A program made the translations under genes and the position numbers. From contig NZ_OY764059.1 in assembly GCF_963668085.1 (NCBI RefSeq), positions 806,001-870,000 of the forward strand: 64,000 bases of DNA, in the 5' to 3' direction. The notes under the pieces were generated by a model that saw nothing but the letters and a program-made list of their open reading frames with translations, did no database searches and was not told where the DNA came from. This document shows positions 14,637-24,204 of this stretch, piece after piece (positions within the stretch are counted from its first letter, which is position 1; the number at the start of each line of letters is the position of its first letter). This DNA is from an uncultured Ilyobacter sp. Lineage in GTDB: Bacteria > Fusobacteriota > Fusobacteriia > Fusobacteriales > Fusobacteriaceae.

Positions 14637-17048
14637 ATGAGGTTAAAAAAAGATTCTTTGCTTCTAAAGATAATCTTTTATAATAATATGGCGGTTCTTC
14701 TCACAGCTTCAATGATAGCTTTTATACTTACCTTTATTACTTTAAAAGATATTGGAGCTCAGGTTCCCAAATTGGCGGCAGAGAAGATAAAGACCTTAGA
14801 CAGGTATTATACCTTTTATATGTCTAAGATGCGTGACGATATCTCGATGATATCCCAGCATCCAAATACTTTTTTGAATACTGAAATACCCCAGAATAAC
14901 AACTTAAATTATCAGCTTCTTTCGGACAAACTGAAGTCCCAGCTAGAAAAACAAAATTATAAAATTTATAGCGACACTATATTTTCCATAGTGGGAGTAA
15001 ATAATGAAATTTTAGGGGAGTCTGGGGATGAAAAAGCTTTAAGAAAATTTTCCATTTCTAAGAGCAGAAATTATCTTAATTTTATAAATAAAAGGTCTAA
15101 ATATCAGATGAAAACCTCTTTTCGGGAAAAGATATCTGATGATATAATAGTTAGAATCTCTGTACCTTATTATGGAGATCCTGGGATAAAGGCCTATGTC
15201 CTTACCTTTGTCATTGACGAAAAATTCTTAGAAGTCTGTCACGATTTTATGGGTCTAGAGGATGAGCACAAGATATTTCTTTTAAGTGGCGGGGACTTTA
15301 GTAAGGGAACCCTCGGGATTTCAACTGGAGAAAAATTTTTGAGTGATAAAGTTCGTTCAGAACTTCAGCTGAGAGACCACAAATATTTCTTCATAGAGAA
15401 GAAACTAGGTAAAGAACCTTATTACATGGCCCTCTACCCTATAAGAAATACCAACGGGATATTTTTAGGGAGCATAGGTATAGCCCTTTCTCAAGGAGAA
15501 GTTATCCGAATCAAGGCTCTCGTGTTTCTTTTTATAGCAAGTGTGGCTATAACCCTGATACTTTTTAACTCTACATTTTTTGGTAAGATTTTTTATAAAA
15601 CCCTCACTCCGCTAGCAGAGATAGCCGAGGCTTCTGACAGGATATCACAAGGAGATTATGATGTAGACCTCAAAATAAAGAGTACAGGTGAGATAGGAAC
15701 CCTTATAATGTCCTTTAAAAAAATGATTAAGACCATAAGGTGTACACAAAATGAGCTTAGGTCACAAAATTTAAAACTTCAGGAAAATATATTTAGGATA
15801 AATGTAATAGAAAAACTTCTTCTAGGAATACACGTAGAAGATGACATCTTCGATGTTATAAGGTCCATAGCAAATGCTCTTACTTCTGAAATGGGACTTG
15901 GATACAGTAGAGCTATATTTCTTCGGTACAGTAGAGAGATAGAGTCCCTTGTTGGAGAATATGCCATAATAAACAGCAATGTGATAGAAACGAAAGATGA
16001 TGGAGTGGCAGGTGTAGTAGGCGGCTTCAGATTCCAGAGTGAATCACTCAATGAACTGGTGTCATATATAAAAATTCCTGTTAGAAAACCTAGTTTAATG
16101 GCAGAATCTGTCAACGATAAGAAGATAATATATCACAATGACAGAGGATACAAGTACAACCTGGGAAATGAGTTTCTCATGAGTCTTGGACTAAATAACT
16201 TCATAATCATTCCAATATACAGTAACGAGAGAGATTATGGATGTATACTAGTTGATAATTTTATGAAGGACAGGGTTGTCACTACTGAGGAGGTTGAACT
16301 TCTAAACCTTCTTATACTGAATCTAGGGATACACTTTAAGAATAGAATACTAGAGGAAGAAAAAATAGACAATGAAAGAGCTATAACAATAGGTAAACTT
16401 TCTGAGAAGTTCTTAGACGGAAGAAAGCCTCTCCTAGAAAAGATAGATACCATAGTAGAAAAGGCAAAGTTAGGAGACGGTGACTTTAGGAAAGAATTCT
16501 TAGAGTTAGAAAGAGAACTTTTAAATGTAAAACGTGAAAACAGTATATTAACTGATTATTCTGATATGAAAGAATATAAATTTGAAGTATTTGAGCTAGA
16601 AGCTCTTTTTGAAGAGATATACAATGAACACAAGGATAATATGATTTCTAACAATATTACAGTTTCTCTTTTCGTAAAGTCTCGAGAAAAAGTCTATGGT
16701 GACAGGGCAGAGCTGAAAAAAGCATTTACTGAAATAATAGACAATGCCTTTGACGCAGTTATAAAAAGCGACAAAACAAATAAAAAAATCAATATTGTTC
16801 TTTCGAGAGCTAAAAATACAGAAAAAGTAAGAATCAGAATTTTTGATAACGGTATAGGAATGAGTGAAAGTCAGTTGCAGAATATATACGAGCCTTTTGT
16901 AAGCTATAAAAAGAATGCTTCAGGCTTAGGACTTTCCATCGCCTATAGAATAATAAAACACCATAGGGGAATCATAAAATTTGAATCCCAGGAAAATGCC
17001 AGTACGCAAGCAAAAATAACTTTAAATGCATATAAGGAGGAGAAATAG
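14637..17048 (+). CDS. Membrane sensor histidine-kinase-like protein lacking the phospho-acceptor His
   Basis: An 803-residue two-TM sensor. Residues about 15-36 form the first membrane helix and about 290-314 the second, with a large extracytoplasmic sensor between. A HAMP domain (about 315-365) follows, then a GAF-like region and a C-terminal ATPase domain with N-box EIIDNAFDAV (about 700), G1 DNGIGM, F-box YEPF and G2 GLGLSIAYRI. The dimerization helix reads ITIGKLSEKFLDGRKPLLEKI where the family usually has an H-E-x-x-N-P motif. No His is present there, so normal autophosphorylation looks impossible. No response regulator is adjacent. It is tightly linked to tex upstream and ileS downstream. 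The encoded protein appears complete. Confidence 0.85.
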   Translation: MRLKKDSLLLKIIFYNNMAVLLTASMIAFILTFITLKDIGAQVPKLAAEKIKTLDRYYTFYMSKMRDDISMISQHPNTFLNTEIPQNNNLNYQLLSDKLKSQLEKQNYKIYSDTIFSIVGVNNEILGESGDEKALRKFSISKSRNYLNFINKRSKYQMKTSFREKISDDIIVRISVPYYGDPGIKAYVLTFVIDEKFLEVCHDFMGLEDEHKIFLLSGGDFSKGTLGISTGEKFLSDKVRSELQLRDHKYFFIEKKLGKEPYYMALYPIRNTNGIFLGSIGIALSQGEVIRIKALVFLFIASVAITLILFNSTFFGKIFYKTLTPLAEIAEASDRISQGDYDVDLKIKSTGEIGTLIMSFKKMIKTIRCTQNELRSQNLKLQENIFRINVIEKLLLGIHVEDDIFDVIRSIANALTSEMGLGYSRAIFLRYSREIESLVGEYAIINSNVIETKDDGVAGVVGGFRFQSESLNELVSYIKIPVRKPSLMAESVNDKKIIYHNDRGYKYNLGNEFLMSLGLNNFIIIPIYSNERDYGCILVDNFMKDRVVTTEEVELLNLLILNLGIHFKNRILEEEKIDNERAITIGKLSEKFLDGRKPLLEKIDTIVEKAKLGDGDFRKEFLELERELLNVKRENSILTDYSDMKEYKFEVFELEALFEEIYNEHKDNMISNNITVSLFVKSREKVYGDRAELKKAFTEIIDNAFDAVIKSDKTNKKINIVLSRAKNTEKVRIRIFDNGIGMSESQLQNIYEPFVSYKKNASGLGLSIAYRIIKHHRGIIKFESQENASTQAKITLNAYKEEK

Positions 17049-17051
17049 ATA

Positions 17052-19847
17052 ATGTCTGATGAAAGAGACTATGGGAAGACCTTAAACCTTCCAAAGACAA
17101 GCTTTCAAATGAGAGCGAATCTACCTAACAAAGAACCACAAATATTAAAAAAGTGGGATAAGGACAAAATTTATAAAAAGAGTATAGAGGGGAAAGAAAA
17201 ACAGTTTATTCTTCACGATGGACCTCCCTATGCCAATGGAAATATCCATATAGGTCACGCTCTCAATAAAATTCTAAAAGATATAATACTAAAATATAAG
17301 AGACTTCAGGGTTATAATGCACCTTATGTTCCAGGTTGGGATACTCATGGACTTCCTATAGAATTAAAAGTTACAGAGGAGCTTGGAGATGCAGCAAAGG
17401 ATATGTCTCCTCTTAAAATAAGAGAAAAATGCACCAAATATGCTAAAAAATGGGTACAAAAACAAAAGGCTGACTTCATCAGACTGGGAGTAATGGGAGA
17501 CTGGGATAATCCTTATCTTACTTTAAACCCAGAGTATGAGGCAAAACAACTAGAGGTATTTAAAGAATTATACGAAAATGGATATATTTTCAAGGGGCTA
17601 AAGCCTATCTACTGGTCTCCAGCTACAGAGACTGCCCTTGCAGAAGCAGAGATAGAATACAAAAATCACGTGTCGCCTTCTATCTATGTAAAGATGGAAG
17701 CTAATTCTGATCTTCTTGAAAAACTGGGATTAGATGAAGCCTCACTTGTTATATGGACCACAACTCCTTGGACTATTCCTGCAAATGTGGCTATATGTCT
17801 AAATGCTGAGTTTGAATATGGAGTTTACAAAACTGAAAAAGGAAATCTTATCTTGGCCAAAGGCCTGTCAGAAAAGGCTTTTTCAGATATGGGAATAGAA
17901 AATGTAGAACTTATAAAGGAGTTCACAGGGGATGAATTAGAAAGAACGACTTATAGACATCCTTTCTTAGACAGAACTGGAATCGTCATCCTAGGAGAGC
18001 ATGTAACTATGGAAGCTGGTACAGGGTGTGTACATACAGCTCCTGGACATGGTCAGGATGACTACGTAGTGGGAACAAGATACGGACTGCCTGTTATCTC
18101 ACCTATAAACAACAAGGGACACCTTACAGAGGAAGCTGGAAAGTTCGCAGGAATGTTTTATAAAAAGGCAAACAAGGAGATCGCCGCTCACATGGAGGAG
18201 ACAGGACACCTTCTTATGTTAAAAGAGATAGAGCACTCTTATCCACATGACTGGAGATCAAAAACTCCTGTAATATTCAGAGCCACAGAACAGTGGTTTG
18301 TAAGAGCTGAGGGTTCTGACTTGAGAGAAAAAGCCCTAAAGGCCATAGAAGACGTAGAGTTCGTACCAGCATGGGGTAGAAACAGAATAAGCACAATGCT
18401 TGAGTCAAGGCCTGACTGGTGTATATCAAGACAGAGAATCTGGGGAGTTCCTATCCCTATATTCTACAATGAGGCGACTGGAGAGGAAATATTCTATGGT
18501 GAAATCATTGACAGAGTTATAGGTATAGTAAAAAAAGAAGGGACTATAGCATGGGTTAAATATTCCCCTGAAGAACTTATAGGTGAAGAGCTTCTTGAAA
18601 AATATAACCTAGCAGGTTTAGAGCTTAGAAAAGAAACAAATATAATGGATGTATGGTTTGACTCTGGAGTTTCTCACAGATCTGTATTAGAGACGAGAGA
18701 AAACTTAAAAAGACCTGCAGATCTATATTTAGAAGGCTCAGATCAGCACAGAGGATGGTTCCAGACTTCTCTTCTAACTTCGATAGGGTCCACAGGAGAT
18801 GCACCTTATAAGCAGGTTCTTACTCACGGATTTGTAAATGACGGAGAGGGAAAGAAAATGTCCAAATCTACAGGAAACGTAATGTCTCCTGATGATGTAA
18901 TCAAAACTTACGGTGCAGACATACTTAGATTGTGGTGTGCATCTGTAGATTATAGAGAAGATGTAAAAATATCTGAAAATATCCTAAAGCAAATGGCAGA
19001 GGCTTATAGAAGAGTTAGAAATACTGCTAGATATATATTGGGGAATACAAATGACTTTGATCCTATCAAAGACAGAGTTTCTTATGACGAGCTTCCTGAG
19101 ATAGACAAATGGGCTATGCATAAGCTTGAAACTCTTAAAAGAAAAGTTACTGAAAATTACAACAAATATGAGTTCTACAACTTATTCCACGACATTCATT
19201 ATTTTGCAGGAATAGATATGTCAGCTTTCTATCTTGATATAATCAAAGATAGACTTTATGCAGAAAACGGAGATTCTATAGATAGAAGGGCGGCTCAGAC
19301 TGTTATGTATGAGGTACTTGTATCTATGAACAAAATGATAGCTCCTATACTTTCCTTTACAGCTGAGGAAATCTGGAGTAAAATCCCTGAAGCTTCAAAA
19401 GATGCTGAATCTATACTCCTCTCTAGCTGGTATGAAAATAATGACCAGTATATAAATGAAGAGCTTGCAGCAAAGTGGGATCAGATCATAAAAATCAGAA
19501 AAGAAGCAAACAAGTCTCTTGAAAGAGCTAGACAAGGTGAAAACAGAATAATAGGAAACTCCCTTGATGCCAAGATTCTAATAAAATTAAATGATGAAGG
19601 CCTGGCAAAGCTTCTAGAAGAAAATAGAAAACTGATAGAAGAAGTTCTAATTGTGTCGTCTCTAGAGATAGTTTCAGAAATTGATGAAACATTTACTGAA
19701 GGAGAAGAGGTAGAAGGAATGTTTGTAAAGGTACTTCACGCTGAAGGAGAAAAGTGTGAAAGATGCTGGAAGTATTCTACCAAAATAGGTACTCTAGAAG
19801 AGCATCCTACAATCTGTCCTAGATGTTCAGAAGTTTTGAGTAAATAA
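17052..19847 (+). CDS. ileS: Isoleucyl-tRNA synthetase
   Basis: Charges tRNA-Ile and edits Val. Class I signatures are [20 protein letters not shown] (residues about 55-75) and KMSKSTGNV (about 601). [13 protein letters not shown] near residue 235 belongs to the CP1 editing domain, and VWFDSGVSH is the usual downstream block. A C-terminal zinc finger C-x2-C (CERCW and CPRCSEVL) closes the protein. Length 931 is normal for bacterial type I IleS. AAGGAGGAG lies in the end of the kinase gene 3 bp upstream. No T-box leader is present. A strong hairpin separates it from lspA. Confidence 0.97.
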   Translation: MSDERDYGKTLNLPKTSFQMRANLPNKEPQILKKWDKDKIYKKSIEGKEKQFILHDGPPYANGNIHIGHALNKILKDIILKYKRLQGYNAPYVPGWDTHGLPIELKVTEELGDAAKDMSPLKIREKCTKYAKKWVQKQKADFIRLGVMGDWDNPYLTLNPEYEAKQLEVFKELYENGYIFKGLKPIYWSPATETALAEAEIEYKNHVSPSIYVKMEANSDLLEKLGLDEASLVIWTTTPWTIPANVAICLNAEFEYGVYKTEKGNLILAKGLSEKAFSDMGIENVELIKEFTGDELERTTYRHPFLDRTGIVILGEHVTMEAGTGCVHTAPGHGQDDYVVGTRYGLPVISPINNKGHLTEEAGKFAGMFYKKANKEIAAHMEETGHLLMLKEIEHSYPHDWRSKTPVIFRATEQWFVRAEGSDLREKALKAIEDVEFVPAWGRNRISTMLESRPDWCISRQRIWGVPIPIFYNEATGEEIFYGEIIDRVIGIVKKEGTIAWVKYSPEELIGEELLEKYNLAGLELRKETNIMDVWFDSGVSHRSVLETRENLKRPADLYLEGSDQHRGWFQTSLLTSIGSTGDAPYKQVLTHGFVNDGEGKKMSKSTGNVMSPDDVIKTYGADILRLWCASVDYREDVKISENILKQMAEAYRRVRNTARYILGNTNDFDPIKDRVSYDELPEIDKWAMHKLETLKRKVTENYNKYEFYNLFHDIHYFAGIDMSAFYLDIIKDRLYAENGDSIDRRAAQTVMYEVLVSMNKMIAPILSFTAEEIWSKIPEASKDAESILLSSWYENNDQYINEELAAKWDQIIKIRKEANKSLERARQGENRIIGNSLDAKILIKLNDEGLAKLLEENRKLIEEVLIVSSLEIVSEIDETFTEGEEVEGMFVKVLHAEGEKCERCWKYSTKIGTLEEHPTICPRCSEVLSK

Positions 19848-19880
19848 AAAATTATGACGGGGAATCCCCGTCATAATTTT
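19847..19880 (+). terminator. Perfect hairpin between ileS and lspA (terminator or attenuator)
   Basis: Arms AAAATTATGACGGGG and CCCCGTCATAATTTT with a 3-nt loop. The U-run downstream is broken (AATTTTGAAAATAAATTTTTT), so partial termination is likely and lspA-glyQS may be less transcribed than ileS. Confidence 0.6.
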
Positions 19881-19911
19881 GAAAATAAATTTTTTCTGAG
19901 AAGGTGAATTT

Positions 19912-20388
19912 ATGTTGTATCTTCTGTTAATCCTTCTACTGATAGCCTTAGACCAAATTTCAAAATTTATGATAGTTGGTAAGATGGTAGAGGGAGAAAG
20001 CATAGCTCTGCTGTATGATTTTTTGCATATAACCTATGTAAAAAATAGAGGAGTCGCCTTTGGGATGCTCCAGGGGAAAATCAACATTATCTCCTTTGTG
20101 ACAGTGGCAGCAATAATTGGAATAATAGTATATCTTGCAAAGAATTTGAAAAAAGGAAACACACTAGAAAATTTTGCATATTCCTTCATACTTTCCGGTG
20201 CTATCGGAAATATGCTCGACAGAATTTTCAGAGGATTCGTTGTGGACATGGTTGATTTCAGGGGAATCTGGAGTTTTGTCTTTAATCTGGCTGATGTCTG
20301 GATAAATATAGGGGTGGCCCTTATTGTTTTAGAATCAGTTCTGGCAACGAAAAAAAAGGAGAAAAGTATAGAGGAGGAAAGTAAATGA
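19912..20388 (+). CDS. lspA: Lipoprotein signal peptidase (signal peptidase II)
   Basis: Inner-membrane aspartic protease that cleaves the signal peptide of diacylglyceryl lipoproteins. Four hydrophobic segments are visible in 158 residues. The catalytic regions [18 protein letters not shown] and [12 protein letters not shown] carry the two conserved Asp. NRGVAFGML is the conserved periplasmic block. GAAGGTG precedes the ATG. The last 4 bp overlap glyQ (ATGA), so the two are translationally coupled. Substrates in this window include the TPR lipoprotein at 42.3 kb. Confidence 0.95.
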   Translation: MLYLLLILLLIALDQISKFMIVGKMVEGESIALLYDFLHITYVKNRGVAFGMLQGKINIISFVTVAAIIGIIVYLAKNLKKGNTLENFAYSFILSGAIGNMLDRIFRGFVVDMVDFRGIWSFVFNLADVWINIGVALIVLESVLATKKKEKSIEEESK

Positions 20389-21263
20389 CCTTTCAAGAAA
20401 TGATATTTGCACTCCAACAGTACTGGAGTTCTAAAGGATGCATATTAGCAAATCCTTACGACATTGAAACAGGGGCAGGGACGTTCAATCCCAATACATT
20501 TCTTATGTCTCTGGGACCAGAGCCTTGGAATGTAGCCTATGTAGAGCCGTCTAGGAGACCTAAAGACGGAAGATACGGAGAAAACCCAAATAGAGTGTAT
20601 CAGCATCACCAGTTTCAGGTAATAATGAAACCATCGCCTAAAGATATACAAGAGCTCTACCTTGAGAGTCTTAGAGTTCTCGGAATCGACCCTCAAAAGC
20701 ACGATATCAGATTTGTAGAAGATGACTGGGAGTCACCTACTCTAGGAGCCTGGGGACTAGGATGGGAAGTCTGGCTTGACGGAATGGAAATAACACAATT
20801 TACTTATTTCCAACAGGTGGGAGGACTTGAATTAGAAGTCGTACCAGCCGAACTTACCTATGGCCTCGAGAGAATAGCACTTTATCTTCAAGGAAAAGAG
20901 AGTGTTTATGACCTCGAATGGACAAAGGGTGTAAAATATGGAGATATAAGATTCCAATATGAGTATGAAAATTCAAAGTATTCCTTTGAAAAAGCAGACT
21001 TAGGCCTTCATTTTCAGTGGTTTGACGACTATGAGAAGGAAGCCCTTAATGCCCTTGAAGATGAGCTTGTTTTCCCTGCCTATGACTATGTACTAAAATG
21101 TTCTCATGTGTTTAATGTGTTAGATTCGAGGGGAGCTATCTCCACAACAGAGAGAATGTCTTACATCTTAAGAGTGAGAAACCTGGCTAAAAGATGTGCA
21201 GAGGTTTTTGTACAAAACAGAAAAGATCTTGGTTATCCATTATTGAAAAAAGAGTCAAACTAA
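20385..21263 (+). CDS. glyQ: Glycyl-tRNA synthetase alpha subunit
   Basis: Catalytic alpha chain of the alpha2beta2 bacterial Gly[19 protein letters not shown] at the N-terminus, [28 protein letters not shown] class II motif regions, and [16 protein letters not shown] are diagnostic. Length 292 is normal. It overlaps lspA by 4 bp, with AGAGGAGG upstream, and is followed after 32 bp by glyS. Glycine also acts as the ligand of the riboswitch 2.9 kb downstream, so tRNA charging and glycine sensing are neighbours on the map. Confidence 0.97.
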   Translation: MTFQEMIFALQQYWSSKGCILANPYDIETGAGTFNPNTFLMSLGPEPWNVAYVEPSRRPKDGRYGENPNRVYQHHQFQVIMKPSPKDIQELYLESLRVLGIDPQKHDIRFVEDDWESPTLGAWGLGWEVWLDGMEITQFTYFQQVGGLELEVVPAELTYGLERIALYLQGKESVYDLEWTKGVKYGDIRFQYEYENSKYSFEKADLGLHFQWFDDYEKEALNALEDELVFPAYDYVLKCSHVFNVLDSRGAISTTERMSYILRVRNLAKRCAEVFVQNRKDLGYPLLKKESN

Positions 21264-21295
21264 TATAATCTCGCTGCAAGAAAGGAGAGAATGAC

Positions 21296-23368
21296 GTGAA
21301 GATCCTATTGGAAATAGGTATGGAAGAGATACCTGCAAGGTTTTTGAAGCCTGCGCTAAATGATATAGAAAAATATATTAAAAAGGAATTTGAGAGTCAA
21401 AGAGTAAACTTTGAAACCCTTAAAACTTTTGGAACTCCTAGAAGGCTAGTTCTTCTAGTTGACGGAGTTTCAGAAAGACAAGAAGACCTTGATATTGTAA
21501 ATACAGGTCCTGCAAAGGAAGTAGCCTATGATGTGAATGGTGAACTTACAAGAGCTGGTGTCGGATTTGCAAAATCACAGGGAATAGATCCAACTGATCT
21601 GGAGATTTTAGAAACCCCTAAGGGTGAATATATTGCTGTAAGAAAATTTGTAGAGGGAAAAGATACAAAGGAGCTTCTTCCTGAACTGTTGAAAAATCTA
21701 ATTACAGGACTTACATTCCCTAAATCTATGAAATGGTCTGATTTAAACATGAGATTTGCAAGACCTGTACAGTGGTTCTTGGCAATGGCAAACAATGAAT
21801 TGATAGAATTTGAAATAGAAGGAATAAAAAGCAGCCTAAAGTCAAAAGGACATAGATTTTTTGGTGAGGATTTTGAAGTCTCTTCAATTGAAGAGTATTT
21901 CACAAAAGTCAAAGAGAACAATGTAATAGTGGATATAGAAGAAAGAAAACAGATGATTCTCAATATGATACAGGAAAAATGTACCAAGACAGGGGAACAG
22001 GTACTTATCGAGCCTGAGCTCTTAGATGAGGTAACAAATCTTATAGAGTATCCTTACCCTATAGTTGGAACCTTCAACTCAGAATTCTTAGAGGTTCCTC
22101 AGGAAGTTCTTATTATATCCATGCAGGTTCATCAGAGATACTTCCCGATTTTAGATGATAAGGGTAAACTTTTACCTAAATTTGTAGTTATCAGAAATGG
22201 TATAACTTCTTCTGAGCATGTAAGAAAAGGTAACGAGAAAGTTTTATCTGCAAGACTTTCTGATGCCAGATTCTTTTATCAGGAAGATCAGAAAAAATCA
22301 CTTGAGGAGTTTGTAGAGAAATTATCTACTGTGGTATTCCAAAAAGATCTAGGAACAATAGCTCAAAAGATCTCAAGAAGTAAAAAACTTGCTGAATATA
22401 TGACTGGCAAGCTAGCCTTAAATGATTCAAAAGAAGATATCATGAGAACTATTCACCTTGCAAAGGCCGACCTTGTCTCTAACATGATAGGAGAAAAAGA
22501 GTTTACAAAACTCCAAGGGTTTATGGGGGCAGATTATGCCCTTAAAGCAGGAGAGAAGGAGGTCGTTTCAAAGGGTATAGAGGAGCATTATTATCCGAGA
22601 TACCAGGGCGACAAGCTTCCTCAGGGTATAGAGGGAGTGATAGCAGGTATTTGTGACAGGATGGATACCCTAGTGGGTTGTTTTGGCATAGGAATGATCC
22701 CTAGCGGTTCTAAAGATCCATTTGCCTTAAGAAGGGCAGCACTTGCCATTGTAAATATAATTTTGAATTCAAAACTTGTGATATCCTTAGAAGAGCTCAT
22801 CTCTAAAATGCTTGATATTTTAGAAGAGGACAATGTTCTCAAGAGACCTAAAAAAGATGTGTTAAATGAGCTTATGGAATTTTTCAGACAGAGAGCTATA
22901 AACGTCTTTGCTGATAAGGGGCACAGGAAAGATGTTATCAGTGCTGTTCTCAGCATAGATTGTGATGTTCTTCTAGAGGCCTCTGAAAAAATAGAGACAC
23001 TGGAAAAGGTTTCTAAGGAAGAGGGATTTAATGACCTTGTACTTCTTTTAAAAAGAGTAGGAAATATCTCTAAAGATCACCTTGAAAAAACAATTTCAAC
23101 TGATCTACTTGTGGAAGAAGCTGAAAAGGAACTTCATAAATTTTATGTGGATCTTGACTCAAAAACAGAATTAAACCTTCAAACTAAATCTTATGAGGAC
23201 TTCTTTAGAAATATCCTGGCTGGTAAAGATGTAATAAACAACTTTTTTGACAGGGTAATGGTTATGGACAAAGATCAGTCATTAAAAAATAATAGACTTT
23301 CTCTTTTGAAATCTTTAAATGAGATATTCAACAGAGTTGCCAAATTAAATTTGATAGAAGAAAAATAA
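21296..23368 (+). CDS. glyS: Glycyl-tRNA synthetase beta subunit
   Basis: tRNA-binding beta chain of GlyRS, 690 residues as usual. The N-terminus ILLEIGMEEIPARFLKPALNDIE is diagnostic, and LTFPKSMKW plus FARPVQWF follow. A central HD-type region (LAKADLVSNMIGEKEFTKLQGFMG) and LRRAALAIVNIILN are also family blocks. It begins with GTG with AAGGAGAG upstream. A strong terminator 23363-23400 closes the tex-to-glyS gene run. Confidence 0.97.
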   Translation: MKILLEIGMEEIPARFLKPALNDIEKYIKKEFESQRVNFETLKTFGTPRRLVLLVDGVSERQEDLDIVNTGPAKEVAYDVNGELTRAGVGFAKSQGIDPTDLEILETPKGEYIAVRKFVEGKDTKELLPELLKNLITGLTFPKSMKWSDLNMRFARPVQWFLAMANNELIEFEIEGIKSSLKSKGHRFFGEDFEVSSIEEYFTKVKENNVIVDIEERKQMILNMIQEKCTKTGEQVLIEPELLDEVTNLIEYPYPIVGTFNSEFLEVPQEVLIISMQVHQRYFPILDDKGKLLPKFVVIRNGITSSEHVRKGNEKVLSARLSDARFFYQEDQKKSLEEFVEKLSTVVFQKDLGTIAQKISRSKKLAEYMTGKLALNDSKEDIMRTIHLAKADLVSNMIGEKEFTKLQGFMGADYALKAGEKEVVSKGIEEHYYPRYQGDKLPQGIEGVIAGICDRMDTLVGCFGIGMIPSGSKDPFALRRAALAIVNIILNSKLVISLEELISKMLDILEEDNVLKRPKKDVLNELMEFFRQRAINVFADKGHRKDVISAVLSIDCDVLLEASEKIETLEKVSKEEGFNDLVLLLKRVGNISKDHLEKTISTDLLVEEAEKELHKFYVDLDSKTELNLQTKSYEDFFRNILAGKDVINNFFDRVMVMDKDQSLKNNRLSLLKSLNEIFNRVAKLNLIEEK

Positions 23369-23400
23369 GAAAGGCGTCTTAGGATGCCTTTCTTATTTTT
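23363..23400 (+). terminator. Intrinsic terminator of glyS
   Basis: AATAAGAAAGGC and GCCTTTCTTATT arms with a T-run. It separates the synthetase operon from the threonine leader. Confidence 0.85.
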
Positions 23401-23524
23401 TTGTGAAAAAATGATTTTTTTTTAAAAAAATGTTTCTTTTTCTGTATCAAATAATTGGTACTGATCTTTATATGTTATCAATTAAAAGATCATTAAATTT
23501 TTATTAAATTCACAAAAATTAGAC

Positions 23525-23590
23525 TAAGTTTATAGAGTGAAACAGTGTTTAACCCTTGTTAACACTGGAGCATAGCAACTTATAAACTTA
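23525..23590. repeat. Nested inverted repeat of unknown role
   Basis: Outer perfect 10-bp arms TAAGTTTATA and TATAAACTTA enclose an inner hairpin CAGTGTT(T)AAC-CCTT-GTTAACACTG with one bulged base. It lies upstream of promoter P1 and is not explained by known riboswitches that I recognise. Could be an operator, a small RNA or part of a longer leader. Confidence 0.45.
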
Positions 23591-23606
23591 AATTTTTAAT
23601 AGAATT

Positions 23607-23635
23607 TTGCACGAAATCTAGAAAAATTGCTGTAA
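23607..23635 (+). promoter_or_regulatory. Possible further upstream promoter of the threonine leader
   Basis: TTGCAC, a spacer of about 18 bp, then TGTAAT. It sits between the nested repeat and P1. Weaker than P1. Confidence 0.35.
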
Positions 23636-23666
23636 TGCGAGGAGTTATTTATTAAAAATTTTTAAC

Positions 23667-23696
23667 TTGACGTTAATGGGCTATAACTGTTATTAT
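23667..23696 (+). promoter_or_regulatory. Promoter P1 of the threonine operon leader
   Basis: TTGACG, 18-bp spacer, TATTAT. It would give a transcript starting about 105 nt before the leader peptide ATG. Confidence 0.55.
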
Positions 23697-23809
23697 ACAT
23701 AAAAGTTCTTCTAGGAAGGACAAAGTGATAAAAAACAGTAAAAACTATCGAAAATAAAAATACAAGTTGTGATGCTATATTTCACAGGAGTATAGAGGAG
23801 AAAAAAACT

Positions 23810-23851
23810 ATGTTTAGACTAACTATAACCACCACCATAATTATTATGTAG
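23810..23851 (+). CDS. Threonine/isoleucine-rich leader peptide (attenuation)
   Basis: A 13-codon ORF with 4 Thr and 4 Ile codons: MFRLTITTTIIIM, then TAG. GAGGAG lies 9 nt upstream of the ATG. It sits in the leader of asd-hom-lysC-thrB-thrC, the threonine route, and isoleucine is made from threonine. Three of the four Thr codons are consecutive ACC, a codon that should be uncommon in such AT-rich DNA, which would sharpen stalling. Its stop codon ends on the first base of the first attenuator hairpin, so ribosome position can decide which RNA structure forms. Its role as an attenuator peptide is inferred by analogy with thrL/ilv leaders of enterics. I know of no precedent to cite for this phylum. 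Confidence 0.8.
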   Translation: MFRLTITTTIIIM

Positions 23852-23981
23852 GGTTTGCAATCAGAAGTTCCGCTGATTCAGACCCATTTTAGAATAATAA
23901 AAATGTGGAGTGTTTCTAAGTGGGATAGAGTCTAAAAGTAGTCAAAGGCCCGTTTAGAACATATGTTCTAAACGGGCCTTT
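23851..23981 (+). promoter_or_regulatory. Thr/Ile attenuator: mutually exclusive hairpins ending in a terminator
   Basis: Five segments are visible. Hairpin 1:2 is GGGTTTG-c-AATCAG (23851-23864) with CTGATT-CAGACCC (23873-23885), 13 bp. Segment CCCATTTTAGAA (23883-23894) can pair with TTCTAAGTGGG (23914-23924), with one bulge. The same TTCTAAGTGGG can instead pair with CCCGTTTAGAA (23949-23959), 11 bp with two G-U pairs. That segment otherwise forms the terminator with GTTCTAAACGGG (23965-23976). A likely logic: a ribosome stalled at the Thr codons leaves 1:2 free to form, which frees segment 3 to pair with 4 and prevents termination. A ribosome at the stop codon covers segment 1, so 2 pairs with 3 and the terminator forms. 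The pairings are seen; the logic is inferred. Confidence 0.75.
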
Positions 23982-23984
23982 TTT
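23944..23984 (+). terminator. Terminator of the Thr/Ile attenuator
   Basis: AAAGGCCCGTTTAGAAC and GTTCTAAACGGGCCTTT, 17-bp arms with a 4-nt loop, followed by a run of T. It is the strongest terminator hairpin in the leader. Confidence 0.9.
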
Positions 23985-24066
23985 ATAAATTAAATATTAA
24001 CAACCTCATCAGACAGTCAACGATTTAGCCCGATAAATTCTACGTCATTAAAGGGCAAAGTTGCAG

Positions 24067-24088
24067 TGATAAAGGATAAATTTTATCA
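24067..24088. repeat. Inverted repeat TGATAAA/TTTATCA between attenuator and P2
   Basis: Seven-bp arms with an 8-nt spacer, about 40 bp before the P2 -35 box. It could be an operator or RNA hairpin. I see nothing else recognisable between 23985 and 24125. Confidence 0.3.
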
Positions 24089-24125
24089 GAGTGAACAAAA
24101 TAGTCTTAAAGAAATAAAAAAACTT

Positions 24126-24154
24126 TTGACATTTCTTTTAAAATCTATTATTAT
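24126..24154 (+). promoter_or_regulatory. Promoter P2 between attenuator and glycine riboswitch
   Basis: TTGACA, 17-bp spacer, TATTAT. It would start transcripts around 24161 that skip the attenuator but still carry the riboswitch. Confidence 0.6.
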
Positions 24155-24204
24155 AATGTTCAACATGGTAAATAAATGTCAAGTCATTGACAGCTTAATA
24201 TAAT

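Noticed and set aside
16900..17060. A T-box leader for ileS.
   Set aside because: ileS starts 3 bp after the preceding gene and there is no space for a leader and no T-box core.
23525..23590. The nested repeat as a tRNA-like or known riboswitch element.
   Set aside because: No acceptor or T-arm consensus and no riboswitch core I recognise; kept only as an unexplained repeat.
24156..24203. A short ORF (ATG to TAA, about 15 codons) between P2 and the riboswitch, considered as a second leader peptide.
   Set aside because: Its ATG overlaps the P2 -10 box, it has no Shine-Dalgarno and no enrichment of any one amino acid.
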